Shown: positions 1-9,852 of the stretch, piece after piece
How the letters are laid out: each line of letters starts with the position of its first letter
Numbering within the stretch: the first letter of the stretch is position 1
NCBI GenBank assembly: GCA_030849075.1
Contig: JASAOO010003422.1
Location: forward strand, 1-58,510
Source: Zelonia costaricensis
Lineage: Eukaryota; Euglenozoa; Kinetoplastea; Trypanosomatida; Trypanosomatidae
DNA: 58,510 nucleotides
Direction of reading: 5' to 3'
Made by a program: the position numbers and the translations under genes
The notes under the pieces: generated by a model
Told to the model about the DNA's origin: nothing
Seen by the model: only the letters and a program-made list of their open reading frames with translations
Databases searched by the model: none

Positions 1-1271
1 GTGGTGTTGTGCCGCGCGTGACGTCGCGTGCATTCGCTTTAGAGGCTACGGCAACGAAAAGAGAGGAGGGGTGCGCGCGGACGCGCATGCAGACCAGCAG
101 CGGTAGCAGCATCGGGTCGCTGACGATGACTCCGCGAGTTTGAGTCGCGCTGTTTGCGTCTTTGGCTTTTTGTTTTCCCTGGGTGCAGCGGAAGACGGGC
201 GAACACACCTTTGCCGGTGGGTGAGTTGCTTCTGTTTGTTTCTTGTTCACTTCATTGCTAGAACACGCTTGCTGCGCTGGCCCAATGCCGCGCGCAACGC
301 CACACCGATTTCCCGCAGAAGCACGAACAAGGACTTCGCCGCCCGCTCTGCCACTCTTGCTGCGGCGGTCGCGGTGGGCAGTGGGGAGGGCGGGCGGAAA
401 GGAGGAAGAAAAAGGCAGCCGCGTCGGACGCCGTGCGCGGTGTCTCCGCGCCACCGGCACGTTACGGCCGCTGCGGCGGCTCCACTGCAAGCGACGCGTG
501 CTTTTTGGGTGTCCCAAGCCGCGCGAGCTCTCCCTTCTGGGTGACCTTCTCCATAAATGCTACACCGGCTCAACGGCACATGAGCGTGTCTTGACTTCAC
601 AGTGCGGACTCCTCCCCCTCCCCCCTCCGCCCATTCACGCCCCGCTCTTGGTGCCCGCGCAGTACAAGTACACACCGAGAGCGGCCATAGGAGTAGGTAG
701 CAGTAGCATAGCGGTTGCAGAGGCTGCAGGTAGTCGTACGCACCTTCCTGCCCCCTTCCTTTTCTCCGTGTCGTCACATCACACACACACCAGAGAACAG
801 GTGTTTGGAGCCCCTTCGTCTGTGCCTTCTACGGACCCTCGTCCCAGTGGGTTCGGCGGAGAAGAAGGTGGGGGGCAAGAACCGAGTTTCGAGCCGTGTT
901 CCCTTCTTGTGTTTTCACCGCGTCACACCGACACAACTCCACCGCTGGCCCCGCGTCCCACCTCTCTGCGCCGCTCCTCCTACCTTTTCCCTCTTCACAG
1001 TAGTCGCCGTCGTCTTCTCTGTTGTCGTCGCTGTGGCCGTGTTGTGGGCCGTCGCCGGCCGTTTGGTCTCCAGCACTGTGTGCGCGATTGCATCGGTGAT
1101 TGGGTGCGTGTGTCAGTGGCGACTGCAGGCGGGCCTCTTTCCCCACCCTCGTGGCTTTCACCGCCGCTCTGCGTTGCCCCGCCTCTCCCTCTCTCGACGT
1201 CATTCTTCGCCGTACGCCTCCCTCTTCAGTCGGGCGCTTCGCTCGCACTTCTCTTTTCCCTACTGCCCGCC
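1..1271. other. Non-coding: upstream spacer and leader of first gene
   Basis: No convincing gene. Open frames here (for example 140-544) are low-complexity Arg/Ala/Pro-rich. The last 150 nt are pyrimidine-rich and serve as leader of the LYR gene. Confidence 0.6.
1228..1229 (+). promoter_or_regulatory. Candidate spliced-leader acceptor for LYR gene
   Basis: The AG ends a pyrimidine-rich stretch (CGCCTCCCTCTTCAG) 43 nt before the ATG at 1272. Assignment is by pattern only. Confidence 0.45.
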
Positions 1272-1892
1272 ATGTCCGCACTCGTGCCGAGTGATGCCGT
1301 CGCTCTACTTTATCGCCGCTACCTGAAGGCGGCCAACCGCATCCCCAATGTGACAATTCGCATGCTGCTCCTGCAGCAGGTCCGGTCGGGCTTCCGCCGC
1401 AACCGCGGCATCACGAGTGCGTCGGCGCAGCGGGAGTTGGTGAACCAGGCACACAAGGATCTTGCCGTGCTGGAGGATGATCGCCTGTCTCGCACGCTGT
1501 ACATCAACCGACTCGGCCTCGTGTCCTGCCTCGACTGGGAAGTCCGCCGCACCGAGTACAACTTCCGCCCCGAGACGCAGTCGTACATGGCTGTGTTCCT
1601 CTTCTTGGGGTTTGGCTTCCTTGTTGTCGTATTCATGCACATGGAGCGGATCGAGAAGCAGCACCCCGACATTGCGGAGATGGTGGACTACATGGCGATG
1701 CGGCTTGAGGCGGAGTCGCCGGAGGAGCTGCGCGAGGTGCGGGAGCGGCAAGCACGCAACGCGTTGGAGCAGCGTCAGAATCAGATTTCGCTCGAGCAGC
1801 GCGTCTTGGCTACCTTCCACAACGCCCCCTACGTGGCCGCGCCGTCGCTGCGTAATCCTGAAGGCTCTGCCCACTACGCCCAGCGCGGCTAA
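1272..1892 (+). CDS. LYR-motif (Complex1_LYR family) protein with a transmembrane segment
   Basis: This 206-residue protein begins with a LYR motif (L13-Y14-R15) in the context LYRRYLKAANR. A conserved-type phenylalanine (F41) and a basic FRRNRG stretch follow, then a helical segment rich in charged residues, in the layout of the Complex1_LYR family. Known LYR proteins act in the mitochondrial matrix as assembly factors or accessory subunits that bind acyl-carrier protein and respiratory-chain or Fe-S machinery; a mitochondrial role here is inferred. Unlike the usual short soluble members, it has a hydrophobic span at about residues 105-122, followed by a charged, Glu/Arg-rich tail. The ATG at 1272 is chosen because it directly precedes the LYR domain and lies 43 nt after a pyrimidine tract ending in AG at 1228-1229. 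The open frame extends upstream to 243, but that stretch is low-complexity and not protein-like. Family assignment is firm; the partner complex is unknown. Confidence 0.8.
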   Translation: MSALVPSDAVALLYRRYLKAANRIPNVTIRMLLLQQVRSGFRRNRGITSASAQRELVNQAHKDLAVLEDDRLSRTLYINRLGLVSCLDWEVRRTEYNFRPETQSYMAVFLFLGFGFLVVVFMHMERIEKQHPDIAEMVDYMAMRLEAESPEELREVRERQARNALEQRQNQISLEQRVLATFHNAPYVAAPSLRNPEGSAHYAQRG

Positions 1893-1918
1893 CGCAGACA
1901 CGACGCACAGGATGCACC

Positions 1919-1955
<37 letters not shown>

Positions 1956-2958
1956 ACTCTCTCAGGCTTGACTTGGCTGTCACTGAGAGTCCAAGCGCGG
2001 CTGTCCGTGGTGCGGCACCTGCGTCCGCGCCTGCCGCACCATCCGACACGCACGTCCCTCGCGCGTTTTGTGGCGCTGGGCAGCGGGTGTGCCAACGAGG
2101 GCCACGCAGTCACCTCTCCCGCTGACCTTTTTTCCCCTCCTTTTGTGTGAATCGCTGACGTCTTCGCGCCCACGCGTTGGCTCGTGTGGCAGCCGCTGCC
2201 ACCGCACCGTGCCATGAGTGCATCGAACGCTCTCGCTCTCTTTCGCTGTGCATCGAGAGAATGAGTCGCTCACCCCCCCCTCCCTCCCCACACAAACAAA
2301 CACGCACCATCAAATCACACTAAGATAGGCAAAATCGTAGGCTAGCTTCAGTGGCCCGGCGAGTCGATTGCAGGCCACGAAGGCTCCACGAAGACTTCGC
2401 TCCTTCTCTCTCCACTCGTGTGTCCTTCATGGTCTGATACCGCCCCTCCGCCCGCACGTGCGTGGGCTCCAAGCGCGCACACACACAGGTGTCGAGTGGG
2501 GGGGGGGGGACACAACACGAGCGCGCGCGTGCTGCTCCGCCTCGGATCGGCTTCCCCAGAAAGACGACCCAAAGAAAACAAGCGTCGCAGCCACGTCGCC
2601 CACCGGCACAGAGCCGCTGCTCCTCTCTGCCTTTCTGGATGTGGTGTCACTGCGGCTTACCTGCCCGCCTTTTCTCTTTTTCCTCTCTGACTTCCCCCAC
2701 GCGTGCTTCGCGACCGCACCGTCACCGCGGTGTTTGTCTGCTGCACTCGTTCTGCGCGGACAATCACACACACACACATACACATGTACACACTTCCACA
2801 TGCGCTCATGACACCGGCGCAAAAAAAAAAAAAGCAACGGAAAGCGAACGGCGGTATTGCACCGTAGCACACGACAGGGGAACTTGACAGTGCACCCGCG
2901 CCTGTATTCGCCTCAGGTCCGTAAACCCATCCCTTTCCCATTCGCACCGCTAGCCACG
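1893..2958. other. Non-coding spacer
   Basis: Holds the (AC)15 repeat, a G run (about 2498-2509), CA runs at about 2765-2795 and an A run near 2821-2833. No supported gene. Confidence 0.6.
1922..1951. repeat. (AC)15 microsatellite
   Basis: Uninterrupted AC dinucleotide run about 30 nt after the LYR gene stop, probably in its 3' UTR. Confidence 0.95.
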
Positions 2959-5900
2959 ATGGACTTCGGCTACGACGAGTACGGTAACCGCACCTCGGCG
3001 GCCCACACCGGCGGTGCGGCGGCGGCAGATGAGGAGCCGGAGGAGGCGTACGTGCGGTCTGTTCAGGACTCGCCGGGCAGCAGCCGTGCCAGCGGCGGTG
3101 ATGGACACGCCAACGGTGCCCACGCGGCGGAGGAGGACGCCGTGCGGCACGCCCGCGGTGGGGTCGACGACGGCGACGAAGCCAGTAACTCCGACTTCAG
3201 CGACGACGTGGAGCTCGTGATTGGTGAAGAGGGGGTGCAGCCGCTGCACCAGCCGCTGGTCGACCAGCACGAGATGCAGCAGGTGCACGGCCAGCGAGGG
3301 GGGCTGGGCGGGAAAGACGGGCAGTTCCTGCTTGAGAACCGCCACGCCGGGAGTGGCCCCGGCGCCTCGCCACTGCTCTTGACGGACAGCAGCAGCGGCG
3401 CGGGTGGCCGTCGTCCAGGAGCTGGCACGGCGGGACCGCAGAGCTACCTCGACGTGCTCGCCGGTCTGCCCGACCGCATGCGCAGCCTCGCTGTCGTCGG
3501 CTCCCTGCACCACGGCAAGACGTCATTCGTGGAACTGCTGCTGCGTGAGACGGCGTACCACAAGCGGCAGGACGAGGTGGATCGTGCGATGACGCTCAAG
3601 AGCCACGTGCTGACGACGATTGCAGGCGGCGCGGCACTGCAACCGACCTCGCGCCAGATCACAATAATTGACACGCCGGGACACCCCGACCTCATCGGTG
3701 AGACCGCGGCGGGTGTGCGCCTCGCTGATGCGGTGCTGTTCTGCGTGGACGCGGCGGAGTCGCTGAGTGACCACAGCGAGCGGCTGCTGCGGCACGCCGT
3801 CGTGACGGAGCAACTCCCGATCGTGCTGGCCATCACCAAGCTAGACCGGCTGATTATCGACGTGAAGCTGCCCCCGCTGGACGCGTATCGCAAGCTGCGC
3901 ATGGTCGTCGACGCGGTCAACAACGTCATCGCAAGCTGTGGCACGACGTACAGCTCCTTCATTGTGTCGCCGGAGCGTGGCACGGTCTGCTTCGCCTCCG
4001 TGAAGCTCGGCCTGTGCTTCTCGCTCGAGACGTTTGCGATGAAGTACGCCGCCGCGTACCCCAGCGTCAACGCTGCTGCCCTCGCCACGAAGTTGTGGGG
4101 CCAAATCACGTACGAGAAGAAGGCCTTCGCCAAGATTACCAACTTCCGGCAGCGGCCCAGCTTCGTGCAGTTTGTGCTGGAGCCTCTCTACAAAATTGTC
4201 GCCCACGCCGTCACCGGGGAGGCCGCGCAGACGCTTTCGGCCGGCCTCGCGAAGCTGCCGCGCTCGCCGCTGTCGGCCACGCAGGAGGCGATGCGGCACT
4301 TCTGCGGCGCGCCGACAGGCGAGACACTCGACGTCCTGCTCAGCGTGTTGCCGGCCCCATCGGCGCGCTCGCGCTGGCTCACGGAGCAGTACGGCGCAGT
4401 AGATGTGTGCGACATGGCGGCCTCGTGTGCGGAGGACACCGAGAGCGGCGCCACGCGGGTCGACGACCTCGTTGTCGCCGTCGCCTCGCTGCAGCGCGTG
4501 TTTGACGCGCAGCACACTCTCGCAGCGGTGGTGCGTGTGACGCACGGCACGCTCGTGGCCGGCGCCGGGTCGCCGCGCCTGCTTGCGTTTGACGAGTTCA
4601 GCAGCGACGCCGACCCGTACCACGCCGTGGCGCTGCAAGGCTTGTACCTGCGCACGATTGAGGACGGCTTCGTGCCCGTGCGGCGGGCGACGGCTGGGCA
4701 GACCGTCTATGTGACGGGGCTGCCGGCCCGCTCCGGCTCGCACCTCGTGCTCGTCGGCGGCACAGCGGCGGCAGCGGTGCTGGCCGAGGACGACGGCGCA
4801 CCGCCCCCGCCGCACGCAGACGGCTTCACGTCGGACTGGGTGGCGGCCATCAAGGTGCGGGCTCTCGGCTTTGCGAGGCCGCTGCTGCACGTCTCCATGG
4901 AAGTGCGCGACCCCGCCAAGGCGTCCAGCGTGCAGGACGGCCTGAGCCTGCTTCTGCGCACCTCACCCGGGCTCGACGTGCACAAGGAGGAGACGGGCGA
5001 GTACACGATCAGCGGCTTTGGGGAACTGCAGCTGGACACGGCGCTGCACGAGTTGCGTCACGGCCTCTGCCGCGGCGTCCCCGTCGGCATCTCGCAGCCC
5101 TTCGTCTCCTTTTCTGAGACGGTTCACGACACGGCCGGGCTGCTTGCCATGACTGGCAGCCGCCACAACGCCGTCGGCTTCGCCAGCGGCGCCCTTTCCC
5201 GCGCCTTCACGCAGGCCATCGAGTACGAGCAGCTGAACCTGTTTCCCCCCGCGCGGGATGGCGAGGCGCCGCGGCGGCTGTGGACGGTGCTGCGGCGCGA
5301 CTACGGCTTTGACGCGCTGGACGCGCGGCACGTGCTGGCTGCTGGGCCGGACGCGACGAAGGGGCCGAGCATCTTGATTGACGACACGCTCGAGGAGGAG
5401 GCGCACCACCCGCTCAAGGCCGCGCATCAGCGCGCCATCGTGTCGGCGTTCCGCTCCACCATGGCAGCCGGCCCGCTGGTGGGCGAGGTGGTGCGCGGGG
5501 TGGCGGCAAGGCTCATCTTCGCCGACATCGACAGCGTGACCCGTGACGCCGTCGTCCTGTCCAACGCCCGCACGGCGCTGCGGCATTCTCTGTTCGGTGC
5601 GCGGCCGCGGCTGATGGAGCCGGTGCTGGCGGCGGAGGTGCTGTGTGCGCCGGAGTGCGTGGCGCAACTCAGTGACATTTTCCAGCAGCGGCGCGGCTCC
5701 CTGCTTGGCGAGGAGCTCATCGCGGCCACGACGCTGGTGCGGGCGCGCGCCCTGGTGCCGGCGATGGACAGCTTTGGCCTCGAGACGCAGATCCGAATGC
5801 TGACGCACGGCCAGGCCTTCCCGTTGTTCCAGTTCCACCAGTGGGACGTCGTGCCCGGTGACCCGTTCGACGCATCGATTCAGGTGGGCCCGCTGGAGCC

Positions 5901-5988
5901 GGCGCGCGGCCATCAGCTGGCGCGCGACTTTGTGCTGAAGACGCGGTTCCGCAAGGGCCTGCCGCAGAACATGCTCACGGACCTGTAA
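2959..5988 (+). CDS. SNU114: U5 snRNP GTPase, Snu114/EFTUD2 (U5-116K) homologue
   Basis: This 1009-residue EF-2-like GTPase matches the length of Snu114 (about 970-1010 aa). It starts with the YDEYGN signature seen near the N-terminus of EFTUD2/Snu114, followed by an acidic, low-complexity leader. The G domain has G1 GSLHHGKT (181-188), where LHHGKT is typical of Snu114 rather than EF-2, G3 DTPGHPD (238-244) and G4 TKLD (293-296). The following LPPLDAYRKLR segment also matches EFTUD2. EF-2 domains II-V fill the rest, ending in a VLKTRFRKGLP-type tail. Snu114 regulates the Brr2 helicase and spliceosome activation in the nucleus. In trypanosomatids this chiefly serves trans-splicing. The first G4 residue is Thr instead of the usual Asn. 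The ATG at 2959 is chosen because it opens with the conserved N-terminus; AGs at 2915-2916 and 2952-2953 are possible splice acceptors. Confidence 0.93.
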   Translation: MDFGYDEYGNRTSAAHTGGAAAADEEPEEAYVRSVQDSPGSSRASGGDGHANGAHAAEEDAVRHARGGVDDGDEASNSDFSDDVELVIGEEGVQPLHQPLVDQHEMQQVHGQRGGLGGKDGQFLLENRHAGSGPGASPLLLTDSSSGAGGRRPGAGTAGPQSYLDVLAGLPDRMRSLAVVGSLHHGKTSFVELLLRETAYHKRQDEVDRAMTLKSHVLTTIAGGAALQPTSRQITIIDTPGHPDLIGETAAGVRLADAVLFCVDAAESLSDHSERLLRHAVVTEQLPIVLAITKLDRLIIDVKLPPLDAYRKLRMVVDAVNNVIASCGTTYSSFIVSPERGTVCFASVKLGLCFSLETFAMKYAAAYPSVNAAALATKLWGQITYEKKAFAKITNFRQRPSFVQFVLEPLYKIVAHAVTGEAAQTLSAGLAKLPRSPLSATQEAMRHFCGAPTGETLDVLLSVLPAPSARSRWLTEQYGAVDVCDMAASCAEDTESGATRVDDLVVAVASLQRVFDAQHTLAAVVRVTHGTLVAGAGSPRLLAFDEFSSDADPYHAVALQGLYLRTIEDGFVPVRRATAGQTVYVTGLPARSGSHLVLVGGTAAAAVLAEDDGAPPPPHADGFTSDWVAAIKVRALGFARPLLHVSMEVRDPAKASSVQDGLSLLLRTSPGLDVHKEETGEYTISGFGELQLDTALHELRHGLCRGVPVGISQPFVSFSETVHDTAGLLAMTGSRHNAVGFASGALSRAFTQAIEYEQLNLFPPARDGEAPRRLWTVLRRDYGFDALDARHVLAAGPDATKGPSILIDDTLEEEAHHPLKAAHQRAIVSAFRSTMAAGPLVGEVVRGVAARLIFADIDSVTRDAVVLSNARTALRHSLFGARPRLMEPVLAAEVLCAPECVAQLSDIFQQRRGSLLGEELIAATTLVRARALVPAMDSFGLETQIRMLTHGQAFPLFQFHQWDVVPGDPFDASIQVGPLEPARGHQLARDFVLKTRFRKGLPQNMLTDL

Positions 5989-7323
5989 AGGGGTGGGGTG
6001 GCGCGGGTGCGTTAAGGGGAACGAATACCAAAAAAAAAAAAAGTGTGGGAGAGAGACGCGGTGAGAGGGAGCAGGGGGAGGGGAGGAGGGGAGAGCGGCA
6101 GCTGCGTTTAAGGCGGCGCTTGAGCCCGGTTGTGCGTGTAACTTACGTGTGCGGACGTCGTGTCGGGGCTGCCCTCCCTCCCTCTATTCCTCCTTCTCTT
6201 CCCTCCCTCGAAGCCTCCCTCCCCTGGCCGCCGCCTCCTCCTCCCCGCTTAGCGTTGCCCATAGACGGCCGCTTACGCGAACTAATCAACCTCCGTTACG
6301 GAAGCCGAGCTCCCCCGGAGCAGCGAGAAAATCGAAAAGCGTAGTGAACGACAGGCTCAGTGTCCCCCCTCCCCTCCTCCTCCTCCCTCCCCCTGGATGG
6401 CAGGTTGGATCGCCTTACCTGGTGTGGTACCACATGCTTCACCTGAGTGGGTGCGAAAGTGGCGCCGTAAAAACACACGATGGCGAGTCTCCGTACGATT
6501 CATGTGTTCACACAAGCGCGTGTCGCAGGAGGTGCATTGGCCGCGTCTCGGTTCGTGCATGAATAGCCACTGCGGGCCCGCCGCAGCGTGCCCTGTCACC
6601 CTCCGTGAGGAAGACAGTCCCTGACACCGCGTCAAGACATCCCCCCTCTTTTCCCCTTATCGTGCCTGCTCCTTCTCAACGCGTCACACGTTAGGCATCC
6701 ACCCCTTCCTCTTCTCACAAGCGTGCTCCTCACACGGGACTGTAACAGCACAACGCCGCAAGCGCGTGCGTGTGACCACAACTCCCCCCCCTCCCCTCAC
6801 TTTCTCCCTCCTTTTACTCCCCGCCTTTGTGCGCAAACGTAAAAGTAAAGAAGGAAAGGGTGGACGTGTTCGCTCGCCTCCGCAGCGGCACCATCACTCG
6901 TAATCTCTGCGTCCACCACACCACATCGAGCTGCACAAATTCACGTGACAACAACAACAAAAAGACGTTTCTTTCACATTTGATCGCGCCAAAGGACTCA
7001 CGGTGAACCAAAAGCGAGAAGGGAGGGGGGGGACAGCCGCTGCCCCTGCACGCCAGCGCGCTCTCGTCGTCTCTCTCACCAGATTGCCTCTTTTTTCCCT
7101 CTTGTGTGCCGCCCTCACCCATTCGTCTGCGCTTCTCCTGTACCAGTACCGGTGTTTACTTCTCTAGAGCTTTTTTGCCCCCTCCATACTGTTGTTGTTG
7201 TCGTTGTTGTTACGGTTCCCCCCCATTTTTCATTGCTGTTCCGTGTCGCAGACGAGCACACGTAACGACACTCACTTAGACTTCTTTTCTAGACGACCAT
7301 CCGTGCACCTGCAACACGCGGGA
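5989..7323. other. Non-coding spacer
   Basis: Holds an A run (about 6030-6042), a pyrimidine-rich block (about 6168-6245) and the acceptor tract of the next gene. A 75-codon ORF at 6397-6624 has no recognisable product. Confidence 0.6.
7206..7251 (+). promoter_or_regulatory. Candidate polypyrimidine tract and spliced-leader acceptor
   Basis: A T/C-rich tract with a C run ends in CGCAG (AG at 7250-7251), 72 nt before the MGC-protein ATG. This is the expected layout for trans-splicing. Confidence 0.5.
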
Positions 7324-9078
7324 ATGGGTTGCACCAACTCCAAGACCGCAAAGGGGGCGCAGAGGCGGGACACGCTCTCGCAGGAGGCGGCGCGGGAGGC
7401 AGCCAAGGAGCGCGAGGTCGCCGCCGCGGACGGGTGGAACGCCGCAGCTGGCGCGCAGAGCACCGCCGCAGAGGCGGAGGCCGCGGCCCCGTCACCACCC
7501 GCGCAAGTGGAAACTGCGGCGAGGGCAGGCGCTGGCCAGACGGACCCCGTCGACGTGGAGTTCCTGCGCAGCGCGGCTCCGTCAAGTGAGATGGCCGCCG
7601 CAGCAGGGCCGGGCGAGGACCCCGCGAAGGCCACACCCCACCATTCCCATCAGCACACCTCGCAGCGGCGCGGTAGTTCCGACAGCGGGCACGTCTACGC
7701 GCACTCGACCGGTGCAGCTGCCGCCCCTTCTCCGAGTAGCGGCAAGAGCAGCGGCAGCCGCAGTCGCAGCAGCGGCGGTAGTGGCGAGCTGGGCGGCTCA
7801 CGAAAGGACAAGTCAAGCCACGGCAAGCCGCACAAGCACAGGAAGCGGAGTCACAGCGGCAGCGGCCGCAATCCCCTCCACACCGATCCGCGGCCCCCGG
7901 CGAGCCGCGCCGGCAGCAGCGCTTCGCCGTCACCACCGGCAGCCACAGCCGCAGCAGCGGCGCTGCCGAGTCACGCAGGCGCCGCGGCACGGAAGAGCAG
8001 CAGCAGCGGCAGCGTCGACTTTGAATTCGCGAGCGACTCTTCGCCTGCCTCGGCCGAGCGGGAGCGGGCCGCTGCGGAGAAGGCCCACGCAGACCCTGCC
8101 GTGGCCGCGAACGGGCACCCAGACGAGGACCCCGTCGCCGTGAACGCGGAACGGTCGCTGTCGCCTCTTTCGCACCCTCTCGACAGTGCTTCGGCTCGAA
8201 GCGCCGTCCCCTCGCTGGCGCCGGCGTCGAGCGTGCACGGGCCGAACGTGCACGCGGTGCCCGCGGCGGCGTGGGAGACCAACTCGGTCTCCAGCCGCGT
8301 TCCGTATGAGCCGTACGCCGACGTGGACCTCAGCGACGGCGATGGCCGGCTCCCACCGTACGAGTGGGCACCGCGAACCCTGCCGGTGCCCTCGCCGCTG
8401 CGTGTGGCCGGCGCTGCGGCAGACGCCGTGGCTCCACGTTGGTGGGGGCACGATGCCAGTGACGGGCCGCTCCCCTCCGCTGCTGCTGCGGTCCGCTTTC
8501 ACGATCCTGTGGTGCGGAGTGCTGGTGCCGACGCGCGACCCGTGCACACCTTTTACCCCAGCCTGCCGCCCCACGCGCTGTGGTCCGTGTCGAGCGTGAC
8601 AGAGAGCGATCGCGGGCTTGCGGCGCCTGTGGTCGCGGCTACCACCTCGTACTCCCCTGTTGAGTTGCGTGAGGAGGAAGCTGGGCCGCGCCGCTGTGCC
8701 ATGCCCCCGTCGCTCGTGGACGTCTACGTGTCGGAGGAAGGCGGCTACCAAGCTACCCACTCCCCTGCCCCACCTCCGCCCGCGTCGCCGCCGCCGCCGC
8801 CGGTCCTTGCGCCGTACCAGCACCACCTTGTGCCGGCGCCGGTGCCCCACTATGCCGATCCCACGCCGTACACACGCGGCCCGGAGGTGCTGGCGCACGA
8901 CACTTCCTACATTTACCGCGACGCCGATCGCAGCCGCAGCGTGCACGGCGTGGGAGCACACCAGTACAAGCCCGTCACGTACCTCTTCGACAGCCCCACG
9001 GACGGGTGGCTGCGGTCGCGACGGGTGCCGTCGCCACCTCAGCGGGAACTGTACGCCGGCGCCGCGGACCTGTGGTGA
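7324..9078 (+). CDS. Disordered protein with MGC N-terminal acylation signal
   Basis: This 584-residue protein starts MGCTNSK. Gly2 with Ser6 fits N-myristoylation and Cys3 fits palmitoylation, a combination that in kinetoplastids often directs proteins to the plasma or flagellar membrane. The remainder is low-complexity. Residues to about 150 are Ala/Glu/Pro-rich. Next comes a Ser/Gly/Arg/His/Lys stretch (about 150-200, with a HKHRKRSHSGSG-like basic patch). Further Ala/Ser/Pro-rich sequence leads to a proline run at about 480-495 and a Tyr-containing C-terminal segment (about 500-584) that looks less degenerate. I recognise no catalytic domain. The ATG at 7324 is chosen because it creates the MGC signal and lies 72 nt after a clear pyrimidine tract ending in AG at 7250-7251; the open frame upstream to 7192 is T-rich leader. 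Function is unknown; membrane targeting is inferred from the first seven residues only. Confidence 0.75.
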   Translation: MGCTNSKTAKGAQRRDTLSQEAAREAAKEREVAAADGWNAAAGAQSTAAEAEAAAPSPPAQVETAARAGAGQTDPVDVEFLRSAAPSSEMAAAAGPGEDPAKATPHHSHQHTSQRRGSSDSGHVYAHSTGAAAAPSPSSGKSSGSRSRSSGGSGELGGSRKDKSSHGKPHKHRKRSHSGSGRNPLHTDPRPPASRAGSSASPSPPAATAAAAALPSHAGAAARKSSSSGSVDFEFASDSSPASAERERAAAEKAHADPAVAANGHPDEDPVAVNAERSLSPLSHPLDSASARSAVPSLAPASSVHGPNVHAVPAAAWETNSVSSRVPYEPYADVDLSDGDGRLPPYEWAPRTLPVPSPLRVAGAAADAVAPRWWGHDASDGPLPSAAAAVRFHDPVVRSAGADARPVHTFYPSLPPHALWSVSSVTESDRGLAAPVVAATTSYSPVELREEEAGPRRCAMPPSLVDVYVSEEGGYQATHSPAPPPPASPPPPPVLAPYQHHLVPAPVPHYADPTPYTRGPEVLAHDTSYIYRDADRSRSVHGVGAHQYKPVTYLFDSPTDGWLRSRRVPSPPQRELYAGAADLW

Positions 9079-9852
9079 GGCACGGCATTTGTGGGGTCTC
9101 CGAGTAGGCCGTGAAGGATGACAGCGTCCTCGTGTGCCTACCGAGCCCTTGCGTGCACGTGTGTGTGCTTCAGCCCTGCCGCTTCCACAGTTCTTTTTTT
9201 CCCTTCGCTTCGTGTGGTGGTCCGTTTCTGTGTGTGCAGGTGTTGTCGCTGAGCCTCGGGTGTGCGTGTCGTTGACGGGAACGCTGCTGTGGACGAGGGG
9301 AAGTCAGGGCACGCGCACACGCACACGCTTCTCGTTCCATGTCGTGTGTTTTCCCCAGTTGTCTCTGCGCAAATCTGCGGCGGCGCCGCGCTTTTACTTG
9401 GTTTTGTGACGGCGTGGGCTCGATGTGGTACACCTTCGGCGGCGCATCAGCTTCTAGACGTCTTCTTATTCAGCCAAGGAGACAAGGTTGAACACAGCAT
9501 CGAGCCCGGAGAGTCAAGCGGGTGGGCCTCCGCCGCGGACGCGACGCGCACCCTGAAGTGGTTGCGGGCGGGAATGCGCTGGAGCACGAGAAGCGCTCGC
9601 AAGCTCCATGGACGTCCTTGCCCACATCACCTTCACGTGTATGACTGCCATCGCACACTGCCCTTCACCAAACTTCCTCCACGTTTGCCGCCTCGCCTCC
9701 CGCACGTTGTCACACACGCGCAACAAACACCGACACACCCTTCCCGCTGCACAGTAACCACCGGCTCACACGCGTCTGCTTGCAGCTTCCCCCCTTATCT
9801 TCACCCTCTACACCCACATTTCCAACTCGCCCACACCGTTCCGACAGCAACG
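9079..9852. other. Non-coding spacer
   Basis: Mixed sequence with no supported gene. The eIF3k frame is open through part of it but is not protein-like before 9853. Confidence 0.6.

Noticed and set aside
243..1271. N-terminal extension of the LYR protein frame
   Set aside because: The open frame continues upstream, but this stretch is Arg/Pro/Ser low-complexity, and a splice acceptor at 1228 would remove it.
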